DNA from: Nostocoides sp.
Lineage (GTDB): Bacteria; Actinomycetota; Actinomycetes; Actinomycetales; Dermatophilaceae
Assembly (NCBI GenBank): GCA_016702415.1
Contig: JADJEA010000008.1
Location: forward strand, 1 to 64,000
DNA length: 64,000 bases
Reading direction: 5' to 3'
The position numbers and the translations under genes were made by a program. The stretch's first letter is position 1. Every line of letters begins with the position of its first letter. Below the pieces are notes generated by a model that saw only the letters and a program-made list of their open reading frames with translations, ran no database searches and was not told the origin of the DNA. Below are positions 36,197 through 43,831 of the stretch, in pieces.

Positions 36197-36631
36197 TCAG
36201 CCGGCCGCGGTATCCAGGAGGATCGTCACCGGTCCGTCGTTGACCAACTCGACCGCCATGTCGGCGCCGAAGACGCCGGTGGTGACCGGAACGGCATACG
36301 ACCGGATCGCCTCGGCGAGCGCCTCGACCAGGGGCTGCGCCACCGGCCCGGGGGCGGCGGCATTCCACGAGGGCCGTCGGCCCTTGCGGGTGTCGGCATA
36401 GAGCGTGAACTGGCTGACGACGATGACCGGGGCCCCGAGTTCGGCCGCGGACCGTTCGTCGCGGAGGATGCGCAACTGCGCGATCTTGCGGGCCAGCCAC
36501 TCCACCTCGGCCGGTCCGTCCCCGTGCGTCGCGCCGGCGAGGACGACCAGGCCGGGGCCGCTGAACCCGGCGACCTCGTCACCGGCCACCGTCACGCGCG
36601 CGCCGAGGGCGCGTTGGACGACCGCCCGCAC
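36197..36631 (-). CDS. dtd: D-aminoacyl-tRNA deacylase
   Basis: A 144-residue protein of exact family length. It has VVQRALGARVTVAGDEVAGF, the SQFTLYADTRKGRRPSW motif and the catalytic NDGPVTILLDT with the Gly-Pro that excludes L-amino acids. It removes D-amino acids from tRNA. GTG at 36631 follows the asparaginase stop by one base, so both are in one operon. Confidence 0.92.
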   Translation of the reverse strand: MRAVVQRALGARVTVAGDEVAGFSGPGLVVLAGATHGDGPAEVEWLARKIAQLRILRDERSAAELGAPVIVVSQFTLYADTRKGRRPSWNAAAPGPVAQPLVEALAEAIRSYAVPVTTGVFGADMAVELVNDGPVTILLDTAAG

Positions 36632-36632
36632 G

Positions 36633-37646
36633 TCAGACGCCGGTCGCGACGATCGCCCCCACCGGCGCGCCGTGGCCGAGGATCGGGGCGTCCCGCAGGG
36701 TGTCGTATGCCGTGCTCTCCACCCCCAGCGCCGCCATGGCCGCCGCGAGGATGACCGGCCGGGCGCGCTGGCCCCCGTCGGCCACCTTGAGGGCGATGCC
36801 GGTCCCGTCGGGCAGGCCCACGGCATACACCGCCTCGGCGCCGTCCTTGGCGATCGCCCCCGGCGTGCCCCGCATGAGCGCGGTCGCGTCGCGATGGGTG
36901 CCCGCGACATACTCGGGATGGGCCCGCATCGCCGCGGCGATCCGGCCCTCGGCGGTGTCCGGGTCGGCGGCCGCAAGCCTCCCGAACGCGCGGGCCAGGC
37001 CGGTGAGCGTCACCGCCATGACCGGGGCCCCGCAGCCGTCGACCTCGGTCGCGGCGACCGGCTCACCGGCGAGCTCGGCAAGGGTGTCGGCGATGGCCCG
37101 CTGCAAGGGGTGCGCCGGGTCGCGGTAGGTCGCGCGGTCCCACCCGGTGATCCCGCAGGTCGTAAGCATCGCGGCGTGCTTGCCGGAGCAGTTCTGGAAG
37201 AGGGCGGACGGCGGCTCGCCGGCGGCGACGGCCCGGTCGCGCTCGTCGGGGTCGACCGGATAGTCGGGGGTGTTCTGCAGGTCCGCCTCGGTCAGGCCGG
37301 CGGCGGTGAGGATCTCGCGGACGCCGGCGAGGTGGAAGGGTTCGCCGCTATGGCTCGCGCAGGCCAGCGCCAGCAGGTGGGGCGGCAGGTCCAGGCCGGC
37401 CCGGACCATCGCCAGGGCCTGGATCGGCTTGTTGCTGGAGCGGGGCAGGATCGGGGAGTCGACCGCACCGCGCTGGAGTCGTATGCCGCCGTCCCCCCCG
37501 ACGGCGACCACCGACCCGCGGTGGGCGGATTCGACGAAGGTGCCCCGCACGGCATACGCCAAGATGGGGGCCTGCGTCAGGACGGACGGCACCGCGGGGG
37601 TTGCGGTGGTGCCGGGGGAGGTCGCGTCGGGGGTCACGGCGGTCAA
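36633..37646 (-). CDS. Asparaginase II family protein
   Basis: A 337-residue protein of the L-asparaginase II family (not the type I/II Thr-dependent fold). Motifs are GTFVESAHRGSVVAV, SSNKPIQALAMVRAGL, ALACASHSGEPFHLAGVREI, FQNCSGKHAAMLTTCGITGW and DGTGIALKVADGGQRARPV. It probably hydrolyses asparagine. GTG at 37646 gives the longest start and an alternative lies downstream. A strong terminator for the upstream HbhA-like gene lies just before it. Confidence 0.82.
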   Translation of the reverse strand: MTAVTPDATSPGTTATPAVPSVLTQAPILAYAVRGTFVESAHRGSVVAVGGDGGIRLQRGAVDSPILPRSSNKPIQALAMVRAGLDLPPHLLALACASHSGEPFHLAGVREILTAAGLTEADLQNTPDYPVDPDERDRAVAAGEPPSALFQNCSGKHAAMLTTCGITGWDRATYRDPAHPLQRAIADTLAELAGEPVAATEVDGCGAPVMAVTLTGLARAFGRLAAADPDTAEGRIAAAMRAHPEYVAGTHRDATALMRGTPGAIAKDGAEAVYAVGLPDGTGIALKVADGGQRARPVILAAAMAALGVESTAYDTLRDAPILGHGAPVGAIVATGV

Positions 37647-37669
37647 TCCTGACAGTCCGCAACGGAAAA

Positions 37670-37708
37670 GTCCTCCTCGCCCCGGAGCATGCCCGGGGCG
37701 AGGAGGAC
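37670..37708 (-). terminator. Intrinsic terminator after the first HbhA-like gene
   Basis: A perfect 16-bp stem, GTCCTCCTCGCCCCGG (37670-37685) with CCGGGGCGAGGAGGAC (37693-37708), has a 7-base loop. Read on the minus strand it is followed by TTTT. It ends transcription from 37735 before the asparaginase gene. Confidence 0.9.
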
Positions 37709-37734
37709 GGCGGCGTCGGCCGCGAGGCGATCGG

Positions 37735-38436
37735 TCAGGCGCCGACTTTGGCGGCGGCGTCCTTGGCGGCTTCGGTCACGGCAACCGCGGTCTTGCGCGC
37801 GCTGGTCGTGGTGGCCTTGGCCTTGGTGGTCATCGCGGACGCCGACTTGCGGGTCGTCGTCGCGGTCTTGCGGGCGGCGGCCCGGGTGCGCTCGGCGCCG
37901 GCCTTGAACTCGGAGGTGGCGAGCTTGGCCTCGTCGGAGACGCTCTCGGCGATCTTCTCGGCGGCCTTGCGGGCCTCCTTGGTGCCGGTGGTGAGGGTGG
38001 CGACGGCGGACTCCTCGATGGCCATGACCGACTTGCGGGCGGTCGTCATGGCGCCCTTCGCCTGGCTCTCGGTGCTCTTGACCTGGTGGAGGAGGTCCTT
38101 GGTCGCCTGCTGGTTGCGGATGCGGTCGATGAGCTTCTCGCCGCGGGTGGCGAGGTCCTCGTAGAACTCGATCGCACCTTCGAGCGCCGCGGCGGTGTTC
38201 TCGCGCATCGTGGCGGGCGCGTCCTCGATCTGCTTGCGGAGGCTCGCGAAGCGGTCGCCGGCCCGGGTGGGCAGGTCGCCGAACTCCTGGGCGCCGCGGG
38301 TGGCGCTCTCGGAGGCCTTGGCGCCGGCCTCGCGGACCCGCTCGATGGCCAGGTCGGTGACACCAAGGGCGGCATAGAACGGGGTGCCGTCGCTGAGCGC
38401 GGACTTCAGGTCGAAGACGGGGGTCGTGGTGGTCAT
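37735..38436 (-). CDS. HbhA-like Lys/Ala-rich surface or granule protein, paralogue 1
   Basis: A 233-residue protein without signal peptide. An N-terminal segment (FDLKSALSDGTPFYAALGVT, then DLAIERVREAGAKASE) leads into a long coiled coil. The C-terminal third is Lys/Ala/Thr-rich (ARKTATTTRKSASAMTTKAK). This is the layout of mycobacterial heparin-binding hemagglutinin and of DNA- or granule-binding phasin-like proteins. ATG at 38436 has AAGGAGAG before it. It has its own promoter/operator and terminator. A second paralogue and an XRE regulator lie upstream. Function is inferred from architecture only. Confidence 0.75.
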   Translation of the reverse strand: MTTTTPVFDLKSALSDGTPFYAALGVTDLAIERVREAGAKASESATRGAQEFGDLPTRAGDRFASLRKQIEDAPATMRENTAAALEGAIEFYEDLATRGEKLIDRIRNQQATKDLLHQVKSTESQAKGAMTTARKSVMAIEESAVATLTTGTKEARKAAEKIAESVSDEAKLATSEFKAGAERTRAAARKTATTTRKSASAMTTKAKATTTSARKTAVAVTEAAKDAAAKVGA

Positions 38437-38523
38437 GGTGCTCTCCTTGACATTCTCCGGTGCACTGGCACCGGGCTGGTGGGGGCCGTTGTCGTTGTCG
38501 GCCAAGCTGTTTTCCTGGTATCC

Positions 38524-38552
38524 ATTGTGCTTGCTGTAGCTAGCAAATGCAA
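38524..38552 (-). promoter_or_regulatory. Promoter with operator in its spacer (HbhA-like 1)
   Basis: On the minus strand: -35 TTGCAT, a 17-base spacer, -10 CACAAT. The spacer is an inverted repeat, TTGCT-N6-AGCAA (TTGCT 38531-38535 and AGCAA 38542-38546 on +). The same layout lies before the XRE gene at 40206-40234. Repressor binding there would block RNA polymerase. The transcript would have a leader of about 80 bases. Confidence 0.75.
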
Positions 38553-38724
38553 GCCAGAGTAAGCGGATGTGGTCAAGGTCACAGCGAGCCGGTCGCCGCC
38601 GACGGGGCCACGGCGGCGACGTCACAGCGGGCGGGCCACGGTCTGTGGGGTCACGGCCTGAAGGGTCACGGGTCACGGCCGGCGGGTCACGGTCGGCGAG
38701 CCGAGGCCCCCTCGGACATGGGAA

Positions 38725-38767
38725 CACGCGGGGCCCGGGGACCTGAGCGTCTCCCGGGCCCCGCGTG
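38725..38767 (-). terminator. Hairpin terminator after the second HbhA-like gene
   Basis: A perfect 15-bp stem, CACGCGGGGCCCGGG (38725-38739) with CCCGGGCCCCGCGTG (38753-38767), has a 13-base loop. It lies 40 bases past the stop at 38808. There is no T-run, which is common for actinomycete terminators. The 38570-38720 interval beside it is rich in repeated GGTCACGG. Confidence 0.7.
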
Positions 38768-38807
38768 TGTCGGTGGGGCCTGCCCGGCGCGTGCCGGGTC
38801 CGGCGAA

Positions 38808-39548
38808 TCAGTCGCCGATCTTCTCGGCGGCCTTCTTGGCAGCGGTCGTCGACTTCGCGGCGGTCTTGCGCGCGCTGGTCGTCGTCGCCTTGGCGCGGGT
38901 GCGGGTCGCGGTGGCGCCTTCCTTGGCGGTGGTCGCGGTCTTCTTAGCGGCCGCCCGGGTCCGGGTCGCGCCGGTCTTGACCTCGGCGGCAACGTCCTTG
39001 GCGTCGCTCTTGACGGCCTCGACGACGGTCTCGGCGGTCTTGGCGGCCTCGTGCGCGGCCGTGGTGACGGTGGCCTGCGCGGACTCCGCGACCTTCACGG
39101 CCGCCTTCCGGGCCGTGGTCGCCGCGCCCTTGGCCTGGCTGCGGGTCGTCTTGACCTGGTCCATGAGGTCCTTGGTCGAGCGCTGGTTGCGAATCCGGTC
39201 GACGACCTTCTCGCCGCGCGTGGCCATCTCCTCATACGTCTCCGCGGCCTTCGTCGCGGCGTCGGAGGCGGCGTCACGCAGGGCGCCTGGGGCCTCGCCG
39301 ATGCGGCTCGCGGCGTCGCGCAGCTGGGCCGGCGCGCTCTGGACCTGCTCGACGAGCTTCTCCGCCGCCTCGCGGGCCCGGGTCGGGAAGTCGGCGAGGT
39401 CCTGCGCACCCTTGCTCGCGCTCTCGGTCGCGGTGCTGGCCGCCTCGCGGACCTTCTCGACGGCCAGGTCGGTGGCGCCGATGGAGGCATAGAGCGGGGT
39501 GCCCTCGGTGAGGTTCTTGCGGATGTCGAACTTCTTGCGCGGGGTCAT
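38808..39548 (-). CDS. HbhA-like Lys/Ala-rich protein, paralogue 2
   Basis: A 246-residue paralogue of the neighbouring HbhA-like protein. It has the same N-terminal pattern (GTPLYASIGATDLAVEKVRE), a long amphipathic helix (ATKAAETYEEMATRGEKVVD, RIRNQRSTKDLMDQVKTTRS) and a Lys/Ala/Thr-rich tail (ATRTRAKATTTSARKTAAKS). The segment RGEKxxDRIRNQxxTKDLxxQVK is almost identical in both. ATG at 39548. It lies 117 bases after the XRE gene and may be read from that promoter, since no copy of the operator precedes it. Confidence 0.75.
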   Translation of the reverse strand: MTPRKKFDIRKNLTEGTPLYASIGATDLAVEKVREAASTATESASKGAQDLADFPTRAREAAEKLVEQVQSAPAQLRDAASRIGEAPGALRDAASDAATKAAETYEEMATRGEKVVDRIRNQRSTKDLMDQVKTTRSQAKGAATTARKAAVKVAESAQATVTTAAHEAAKTAETVVEAVKSDAKDVAAEVKTGATRTRAAAKKTATTAKEGATATRTRAKATTTSARKTAAKSTTAAKKAAEKIGD

Positions 39549-39665
39549 GGTCGGTTTCTCCTTTGCGCCGGCAGTGGGGCCGGTCGTGGGCTGGGGCTAG
39601 TAGTGGTGATGCGCTGGGTTGGATGCTGGGCTGGTCTGGATGCCGTGGATGGTGCGGTGGGCTGG

Positions 39666-40199
39666 TCACGAAGACGAATCGTCGGCCTGGCTGGCGGCCT
39701 CCGCTGCCGTCGAGGTCGCGCCGGTTGCGGGCTTCCTCGTCGCCGCGGCTCGCCTCCGACTCCGGCCGGCCGTGGTCACCCGCGGGATCGAGGACGACGA
39801 TGTCGTGGCCTCCTCCACAGCGGAATCGGCCGGGGCCGGCGTCGCGGAGACGAAGCTGTCGTACACCGCGAGCAGCGACTCCTTCTGCTTCGCCGTCAGC
39901 AGCGGGTCGTGCTTGATGACGGCCCGGGTGTCGGGGGCATGCGGTGACTTCCGGTCGTCGGGGTCGAGCAGGCCGGCCCGGACATAGAGCGACTCGGCCG
40001 AGACCTCGAGGCCTTTGGCGAGTTGCTGAAGGATCTCCGCGCTGGGCTTTTTCAGCCCGCGCTCGATCTGCGACAGATAGGGGTTGGACACCCCGGCCAG
40101 CTCGGAGAGCTGACGGACCGACAGGCGCGCGTTCTGGCGTTGCTCCCGGAGGTAGTCGCCCAGGCTGTTGCCCAGGTCGCCGAGCGGGTTGCGGGTCAT
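39666..40199 (-). CDS. XRE-family regulator next to the HbhA-like genes
   Basis: A 177-residue protein. Helix-turn-helix at 26-48 (LSVRQLSELAGVSNPYLSQI, ERG), then ESLYVRAGLL, a linker, and a Ser/Thr/Arg-rich tail (GRSRRRAAATRKPATGATST). The mycobacterial gene before hbhA (Rv0474) encodes the same type of regulator. The ATG at 40199 lies only 7 bases from the predicted -10, so the message would be leaderless. It probably binds the TTGCT-N6-AGCAA sites in its own promoter and in that of HbhA-like 1. Confidence 0.82.
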   Translation of the reverse strand: MTRNPLGDLGNSLGDYLREQRQNARLSVRQLSELAGVSNPYLSQIERGLKKPSAEILQQLAKGLEVSAESLYVRAGLLDPDDRKSPHAPDTRAVIKHDPLLTAKQKESLLAVYDSFVSATPAPADSAVEEATTSSSSIPRVTTAGRSRRRAAATRKPATGATSTAAEAASQADDSSS

Positions 40200-40205
40200 G
40201 TCACC

Positions 40206-40234
40206 ATTATGCTTGCTCTGGTTAGCAAATGCAA
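40206..40234 (-). promoter_or_regulatory. Promoter with operator in its spacer (XRE gene)
   Basis: On the minus strand: -35 TTGCAT, 17-base spacer containing TTGCT-N6-AGCAA (40213-40228 on +), -10 CATAAT. The start codon of the regulator begins 7 bases after the -10, predicting a leaderless transcript. The element is shared with 38524-38552 at 23 of 29 positions or more. Confidence 0.78.
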
Positions 40235-40329
40235 ACCGGCGCAAGCGACGCCGGGGTGGTGGCCGTTCGAGCCGGTGCCGGTATGCCGTTCCCTCCCCCT
40301 CCCGAGCCGCGGGACGTAAGGTGTCGCCC

Positions 40330-40644
40330 ATGTTCTCGACGGTGCAGCAAGCTGTCGCGCTGGTCCTGGGGGTCGGCGCGTTGGGGTTGGAGGGGTTCGC
40401 CTTGGTGGACGCCCTGCGCCGCCGCCCGGACGCATTCGTCGCCGCCGGTAAGAAGACGAAGCAGTTCTGGACCGTCCTGCTCGGTGCCTGTGCCGGCATC
40501 GGGATCGTCGTCCTCTTCATGCCGCTCACGCTGTTCGGTCTCATTGCCGTCGTCGCGGCCGCGGTCTATCTGACCGATGTCCGGCCGGCCCTCGACGAGG
40601 TCCAGGGCCGCGGCGGTCGGATGGGCCCTTACGGACCCTGGTGA
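40330..40644 (+). CDS. DUF2516 small membrane protein
   Basis: A 104-residue protein with two or three membrane segments (VALVLGVGALGLEGFALVDA, FWTVLLGACAGIGIVVLFMP, LFGLIAVVAAAVYL) joined by the loop RRRPDAFVAAGKKTK. DUF2516 proteins stand beside hbhA in mycobacteria (Rv0476), as here. Function unknown. It is divergent from the XRE gene and followed by fdhD after 15 bases. Confidence 0.8.
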   Translation: MFSTVQQAVALVLGVGALGLEGFALVDALRRRPDAFVAAGKKTKQFWTVLLGACAGIGIVVLFMPLTLFGLIAVVAAAVYLTDVRPALDEVQGRGGRMGPYGPW

Positions 40645-40659
40645 GCGGCGGCTGACGCG

Positions 40660-41667
40660 ATGGGCCGAGTGACCGTGCGGGTCCCGGTCGAGCGCATCCG
40701 CACCCTCGACGGGCAGACCGAACGCAGTCGGCGGCCCGACGTCCTGGCGGTCGAGGAGCCCTTGGAGATCCGCGCCGGCGGACAGGTGGTGACCGTGACG
40801 ATGCGGACCCCCGGTGCCGACATCGACCTCGTCCACGGCTACCTCTTGGCCGAGGGGATCATCACCGCAGCGGACCAGGTGCGCGGCGCTCGCTACTGCG
40901 CCGGCGCCGTTGCCACGGGGCCGGACGGCGTCGAGCAGAACACCTATAACGTCATCGACGTCCATCTGGACGACCCCGCCCGCATCCCCCTCGGCCTCTC
41001 GCGGACCTCGGTGAGCACCTCCGCCTGCGGCGTCTGCGGCAGTGCCAGCATCGAGGCCATCGCCGAGCGCCTCGCCAGGAGCGGGTATGCCGTGCCCCCC
41101 ACCCTCGCCGCCACCGCCCACCCCACAAGTCCCGCCACCACGACGGGCGCGGCGGCCATCCGTGAGACTCCCGTCTCAGAGACGTCCCGCTCCGACACCT
41201 CTCGCTCCGACGCCTTTCGCTCCGACACCTCCCGCTCCGACACTTCCCGCTCGGCCGTGACCATTTCCGCGGGCGTCATCGCCGAGCTGGTCGCGGCGCT
41301 GCGCACCCGCCAGGCCGTCTTCGAGCGCACCGGCGGCCTGCACGCCGCCGCCCTCGCCGACACCGGCGGCACCATCCACGCCCATGCCGAGGACGTCGGC
41401 CGCCACAATGCCGTCGACAAGGTCGTCGGGGCGGGCCTCCGCGCCCACGTCCTGCCCAGACCGGATGCCGTCCTCGTCGTCTCCTCGCGAGCCTCGTTCG
41501 AGATCGTCCAGAAGGCCGCGATGGCGCGTATCCCCATCGTCATCGTCGTCTCCGCCCCCAGCTCGCTCGCCGTCGAGACCGCGGCCGCGCTCGGCCTCAC
41601 CCTCATCGCCTTCGCTCGCGACGAGCGCTGCAATATCTACTCCGGGTTCGAGCGGGTCGTCGGCTGA
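40660..41667 (+). CDS. fdhD: Formate dehydrogenase sulfurtransferase FdhD
   Basis: A 335-residue protein. The sulfur-carrying Cys motif CGVCG is at 123-127; other family blocks are VHGYLLAEGIITAADQV, FERTGGLHAAALAD and EDVGRHNAVDKVVG, with the nucleotide-pocket ARDERCNIYSGFER at the end. FdhD passes sulfur from a desulfurase to the Mo cofactor of formate dehydrogenase. Residues 172-198 are an insertion of TSRSD repeats in a loop (15-bp tandem DNA repeats). No formate dehydrogenase is in the window. A mobA-like gene converges on it with 31 bases of overlap. Confidence 0.9.
   Translation: MGRVTVRVPVERIRTLDGQTERSRRPDVLAVEEPLEIRAGGQVVTVTMRTPGADIDLVHGYLLAEGIITAADQVRGARYCAGAVATGPDGVEQNTYNVIDVHLDDPARIPLGLSRTSVSTSACGVCGSASIEAIAERLARSGYAVPPTLAATAHPTSPATTTGAAAIRETPVSETSRSDTSRSDAFRSDTSRSDTSRSAVTISAGVIAELVAALRTRQAVFERTGGLHAAALADTGGTIHAHAEDVGRHNAVDKVVGAGLRAHVLPRPDAVLVVSSRASFEIVQKAAMARIPIVIVVSAPSSLAVETAAALGLTLIAFARDERCNIYSGFERVVG
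41185..41253 (+). repeat. 15-bp tandem repeats inside fdhD
   Basis: Four and a half imperfect units of TCCCGCTCCGACACC (starting 41185, 41200, 41215, 41230, 41245) encode SRSDT repeats in a variable loop of FdhD. The period preserves frame. Confidence 0.88.
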
Positions 41668-42215
41668 CTCGCCCTGGCGCGGGCGTGGTCGAGATCCGCG
41701 GCCGTGTCGACGTCGAGGGTCACCCCCGCCAGGTCCTCCACGCGGGTGACGGTGGCATCGGCATACACCGACCGCATCGACGACCCCGCGGCGGCGACGC
41801 GGGCCCGGAGGGCGGGCGCGCGCCATACGGCACAGAGGAAGGCGACCACCCCGTCGGCGACGTATGCCGCGCCCTCCCCCCCACCGACCGCCTCGGCCAA
41901 CCTCTCCAACGCCGCGCCGGTGACGAACGGCTGGTCGGCAGCGAGGACGGCGACGAGGTCCGTCTCGGGCGCCAGTGCGGCCAGTCCTGTGCGCAACCCG
42001 CTGACGGGCCCGCCGAACGGGGGATCGTCGGTGACCAGCCGGACTCCCGCCGGGAGGGGCAGGTCCGCGGGGCCGACGACGACCGGCGGCCAGTCCGCAC
42101 AGGCGGCCAGCACCCGGTCCAGGGGGGTCCGGCCGGCGATGTCGAGCGTGACCTTCCGGGCTCCCCCGAGCCGACGCCCGCGACCTCCGGCCAGGACGAG
42201 GGCGGCACGCGGCAT
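41637..42215 (-). CDS. mobA: Molybdenum-cofactor nucleotidyltransferase (MobA-like)
   Basis: A 192-residue NTP-transferase domain protein. The nucleotide-binding loop LVLAGGRGRRLGGARKVTL starts at residue 6, followed by VVVGPADLPLP, the metal-binding AVLAADQPFVTGAALERLAE and DVDTAADLDHARA. MobA attaches GMP to molybdopterin. The loop matches MobA (LAGGxGxRxGxxK) and the neighbour fdhD supports molybdenum metabolism. ATG at 42215. The 3' ends overlap by 31 bases. Confidence 0.78.
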   Translation of the reverse strand: MPRAALVLAGGRGRRLGGARKVTLDIAGRTPLDRVLAACADWPPVVVGPADLPLPAGVRLVTDDPPFGGPVSGLRTGLAALAPETDLVAVLAADQPFVTGAALERLAEAVGGGEGAAYVADGVVAFLCAVWRAPALRARVAAAGSSMRSVYADATVTRVEDLAGVTLDVDTAADLDHARARASQPTTRSNPE

Positions 42216-42337
42216 ACCGTCAGGGTAGGGGCGGGCACCCCCCTCCCGGTCGTCCGCCAGCCCACCCGGTCGCCCTTACCACGTCGGGGTGCGTGGCACA
42301 ATGTCCGGACGCAATGCCGTTGGCGGTCAGAGGAGAG

Positions 42338-42724
42338 ATGTTGTCCAGCCTGCAAGACCCCCGTGGGGCGATGTTCACCGAGAGCCGCCCGTGGGGCCAG
42401 TTCGAGCAGTTCGTGGCCAACACCCCCGTCACGGTCAAGATCATCACCGTCGACCCTGGCCACCGCCTGTCACTGCAGTCGCACAGCGGGCGCGGGGAGT
42501 TCTGGCAGGTGCTCGATGAGTCGATGGACATCCACGTCGACGGAGCCGAGTGGAGCGCGTCGGCCGGTGAGCAGATCTGGATCCCGGCCGGCTCCGTCCA
42601 CCGCATGGGCAACTCTGGAGACAGGCCGGCGCGCATTCTCGAGATCGCGCTCGGAACCTTCGACGAGGAGGACATCGTCCGCATCGAGGACGACTACGCC
42701 CGCCACGCGGACACCGAGGCCTGA
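42338..42724 (+). CDS. Cupin, mannose-6-phosphate isomerase type II C-terminal domain
   Basis: A 128-residue single-cupin protein. RPWGQFEQFVANTPVTVKII and VDPGHRLSLQSHSGRGEFWQ, then IWIPAGSVHRMGN, are the metal-binding cupin of the sugar isomerase half of bifunctional GMP/PMI enzymes, present here alone. Ligands are His in QSHSGRGEFW and VHRMGN. A free-standing enzyme or sugar-binding regulator is possible. AGAGGAG lies just before ATG 42338; starts at 42293 and 42371 are alternatives. Confidence 0.7.
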   Translation: MLSSLQDPRGAMFTESRPWGQFEQFVANTPVTVKIITVDPGHRLSLQSHSGRGEFWQVLDESMDIHVDGAEWSASAGEQIWIPAGSVHRMGNSGDRPARILEIALGTFDEEDIVRIEDDYARHADTEA

Positions 42725-42729
42725 CGCCA

Positions 42730-43524
42730 TCACGGCCGGGGCGCCACCGCACTCCAGTCCACGGTGATCTCGCCCAACCGCCACCTGGCCGTATGCCGGA
42801 TCGGCCACCCCCGCGCCGCCAGCCCTCCTGCCGTGGCCACGAACCGCTGCCGGACGCCATAGCTCGCCAGCGGTGCCTGACGCTCCCACTCGTTGCCGAG
42901 GTCGGTGAGCAGCGCGTGGATCGGTTCGCCGGGGATATTGCGGTGGATCAGCGCCTTGGGCAGGCGCTCGGCGATCTCCCCCGGATCGGTCAAGCCGCGC
43001 AGGTGCCAGGAGAGGGTCAGGGTCTGTGGGCCCTCTGCCGCGATCGCCACCCAGGCGGCCCGGCGTCCGATCTCGTCGCAGGTGCCGTCGACGAAGAGGC
43101 CCTCCGGGGCGAGGCGGGAGCGGACCAGGTCCCAGTGGCCGGGGACGTCGGGCTCGGCATACTGGCGCAGGACGTTGAACGCCCGGACGATCACGGGCCG
43201 GGCACCCCCCGGTAACGGGATCTCGAACCCGCCCACGACGAACCTGACCCCCGCCAGGTCCTTCACCAGCGCCGCCGCCCGGTCCACCCGCGCGGGGTCG
43301 ATCTCGATCCCGACGATCTCGACGTCGGGACGGACTCGGGTGAGCCGATCGCGTAGTTCCAGGACGGTGACGGGGGACGCGCCATACCCGAGGTCGACGA
43401 CGATCGGCCCCGGCCCCGCCCGACGCAGCCGCCACCCCTGCGGCCCGGCGAGCCAGCGATCGCAGCGGCGCAGGCGGTTGGGGTTCGTCGTCCCCCGGGT
43501 GATCGCCCCGACCGGCCTTGCCAC
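42730..43524 (-). CDS. SAM-dependent methyltransferase
   Basis: A 264-residue class I methyltransferase. The SAM loop is IVVDLGYGASPVTVLELRDR (motif I with D-L-G-Y-G), motif II acidic residue in VEIVGIEIDPARVDRA, then DLAGVRFVVGGFEIPLPG. A conserved FVDGTCDEIGRRAAWVAI follows. Substrate unknown. No ATG is suitable; the GTG at 43524 is used. It converges on the cupin gene, with 5 bases between the two stops. Confidence 0.72.
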   Translation of the reverse strand: MARPVGAITRGTTNPNRLRRCDRWLAGPQGWRLRRAGPGPIVVDLGYGASPVTVLELRDRLTRVRPDVEIVGIEIDPARVDRAAALVKDLAGVRFVVGGFEIPLPGGARPVIVRAFNVLRQYAEPDVPGHWDLVRSRLAPEGLFVDGTCDEIGRRAAWVAIAAEGPQTLTLSWHLRGLTDPGEIAERLPKALIHRNIPGEPIHALLTDLGNEWERQAPLASYGVRQRFVATAGGLAARGWPIRHTARWRLGEITVDWSAVAPRP

Positions 43525-43831
43525 GCAGGCAGGGTATGCCGATCCCTCCCCCCGGCGGGGCGATCCGCGGACCCTCGGCGACAGCAATGCGGCGGGCCCG
43601 GTGGGGGCAGGCCCCTGACCTGGGCCGATGCGGGGCCGGGATCGGCGGCATACCCATTGATGTAGCCCGGGGTACGCCCGCCCCGACGCCCACCCCCGTC
43701 GCCCACCCCCCTTGCCCACCCGCCCCGTCGCCCACCCGCCCCCCGTCGCCCACCCCCGTCGCCCACACCCCACGCTCACCCAGCTGCCCCGGCCGAGCGG
43801 CCCGTCAGGCGCCACCATTACCCTGGCGAGG
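43525..43831. other. Intergenic low-complexity region with GTCGCCCACC repeats
   Basis: No gene is supported. Between about 43684 and 43780 the + strand is built from irregular copies of CCCGTCGCCCACCC with runs of C. GGTATGCCG and CGGCATACCC sites lie at 43533 and 43648. The repeats contain no open structure that suggests a protein. Confidence 0.6.
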
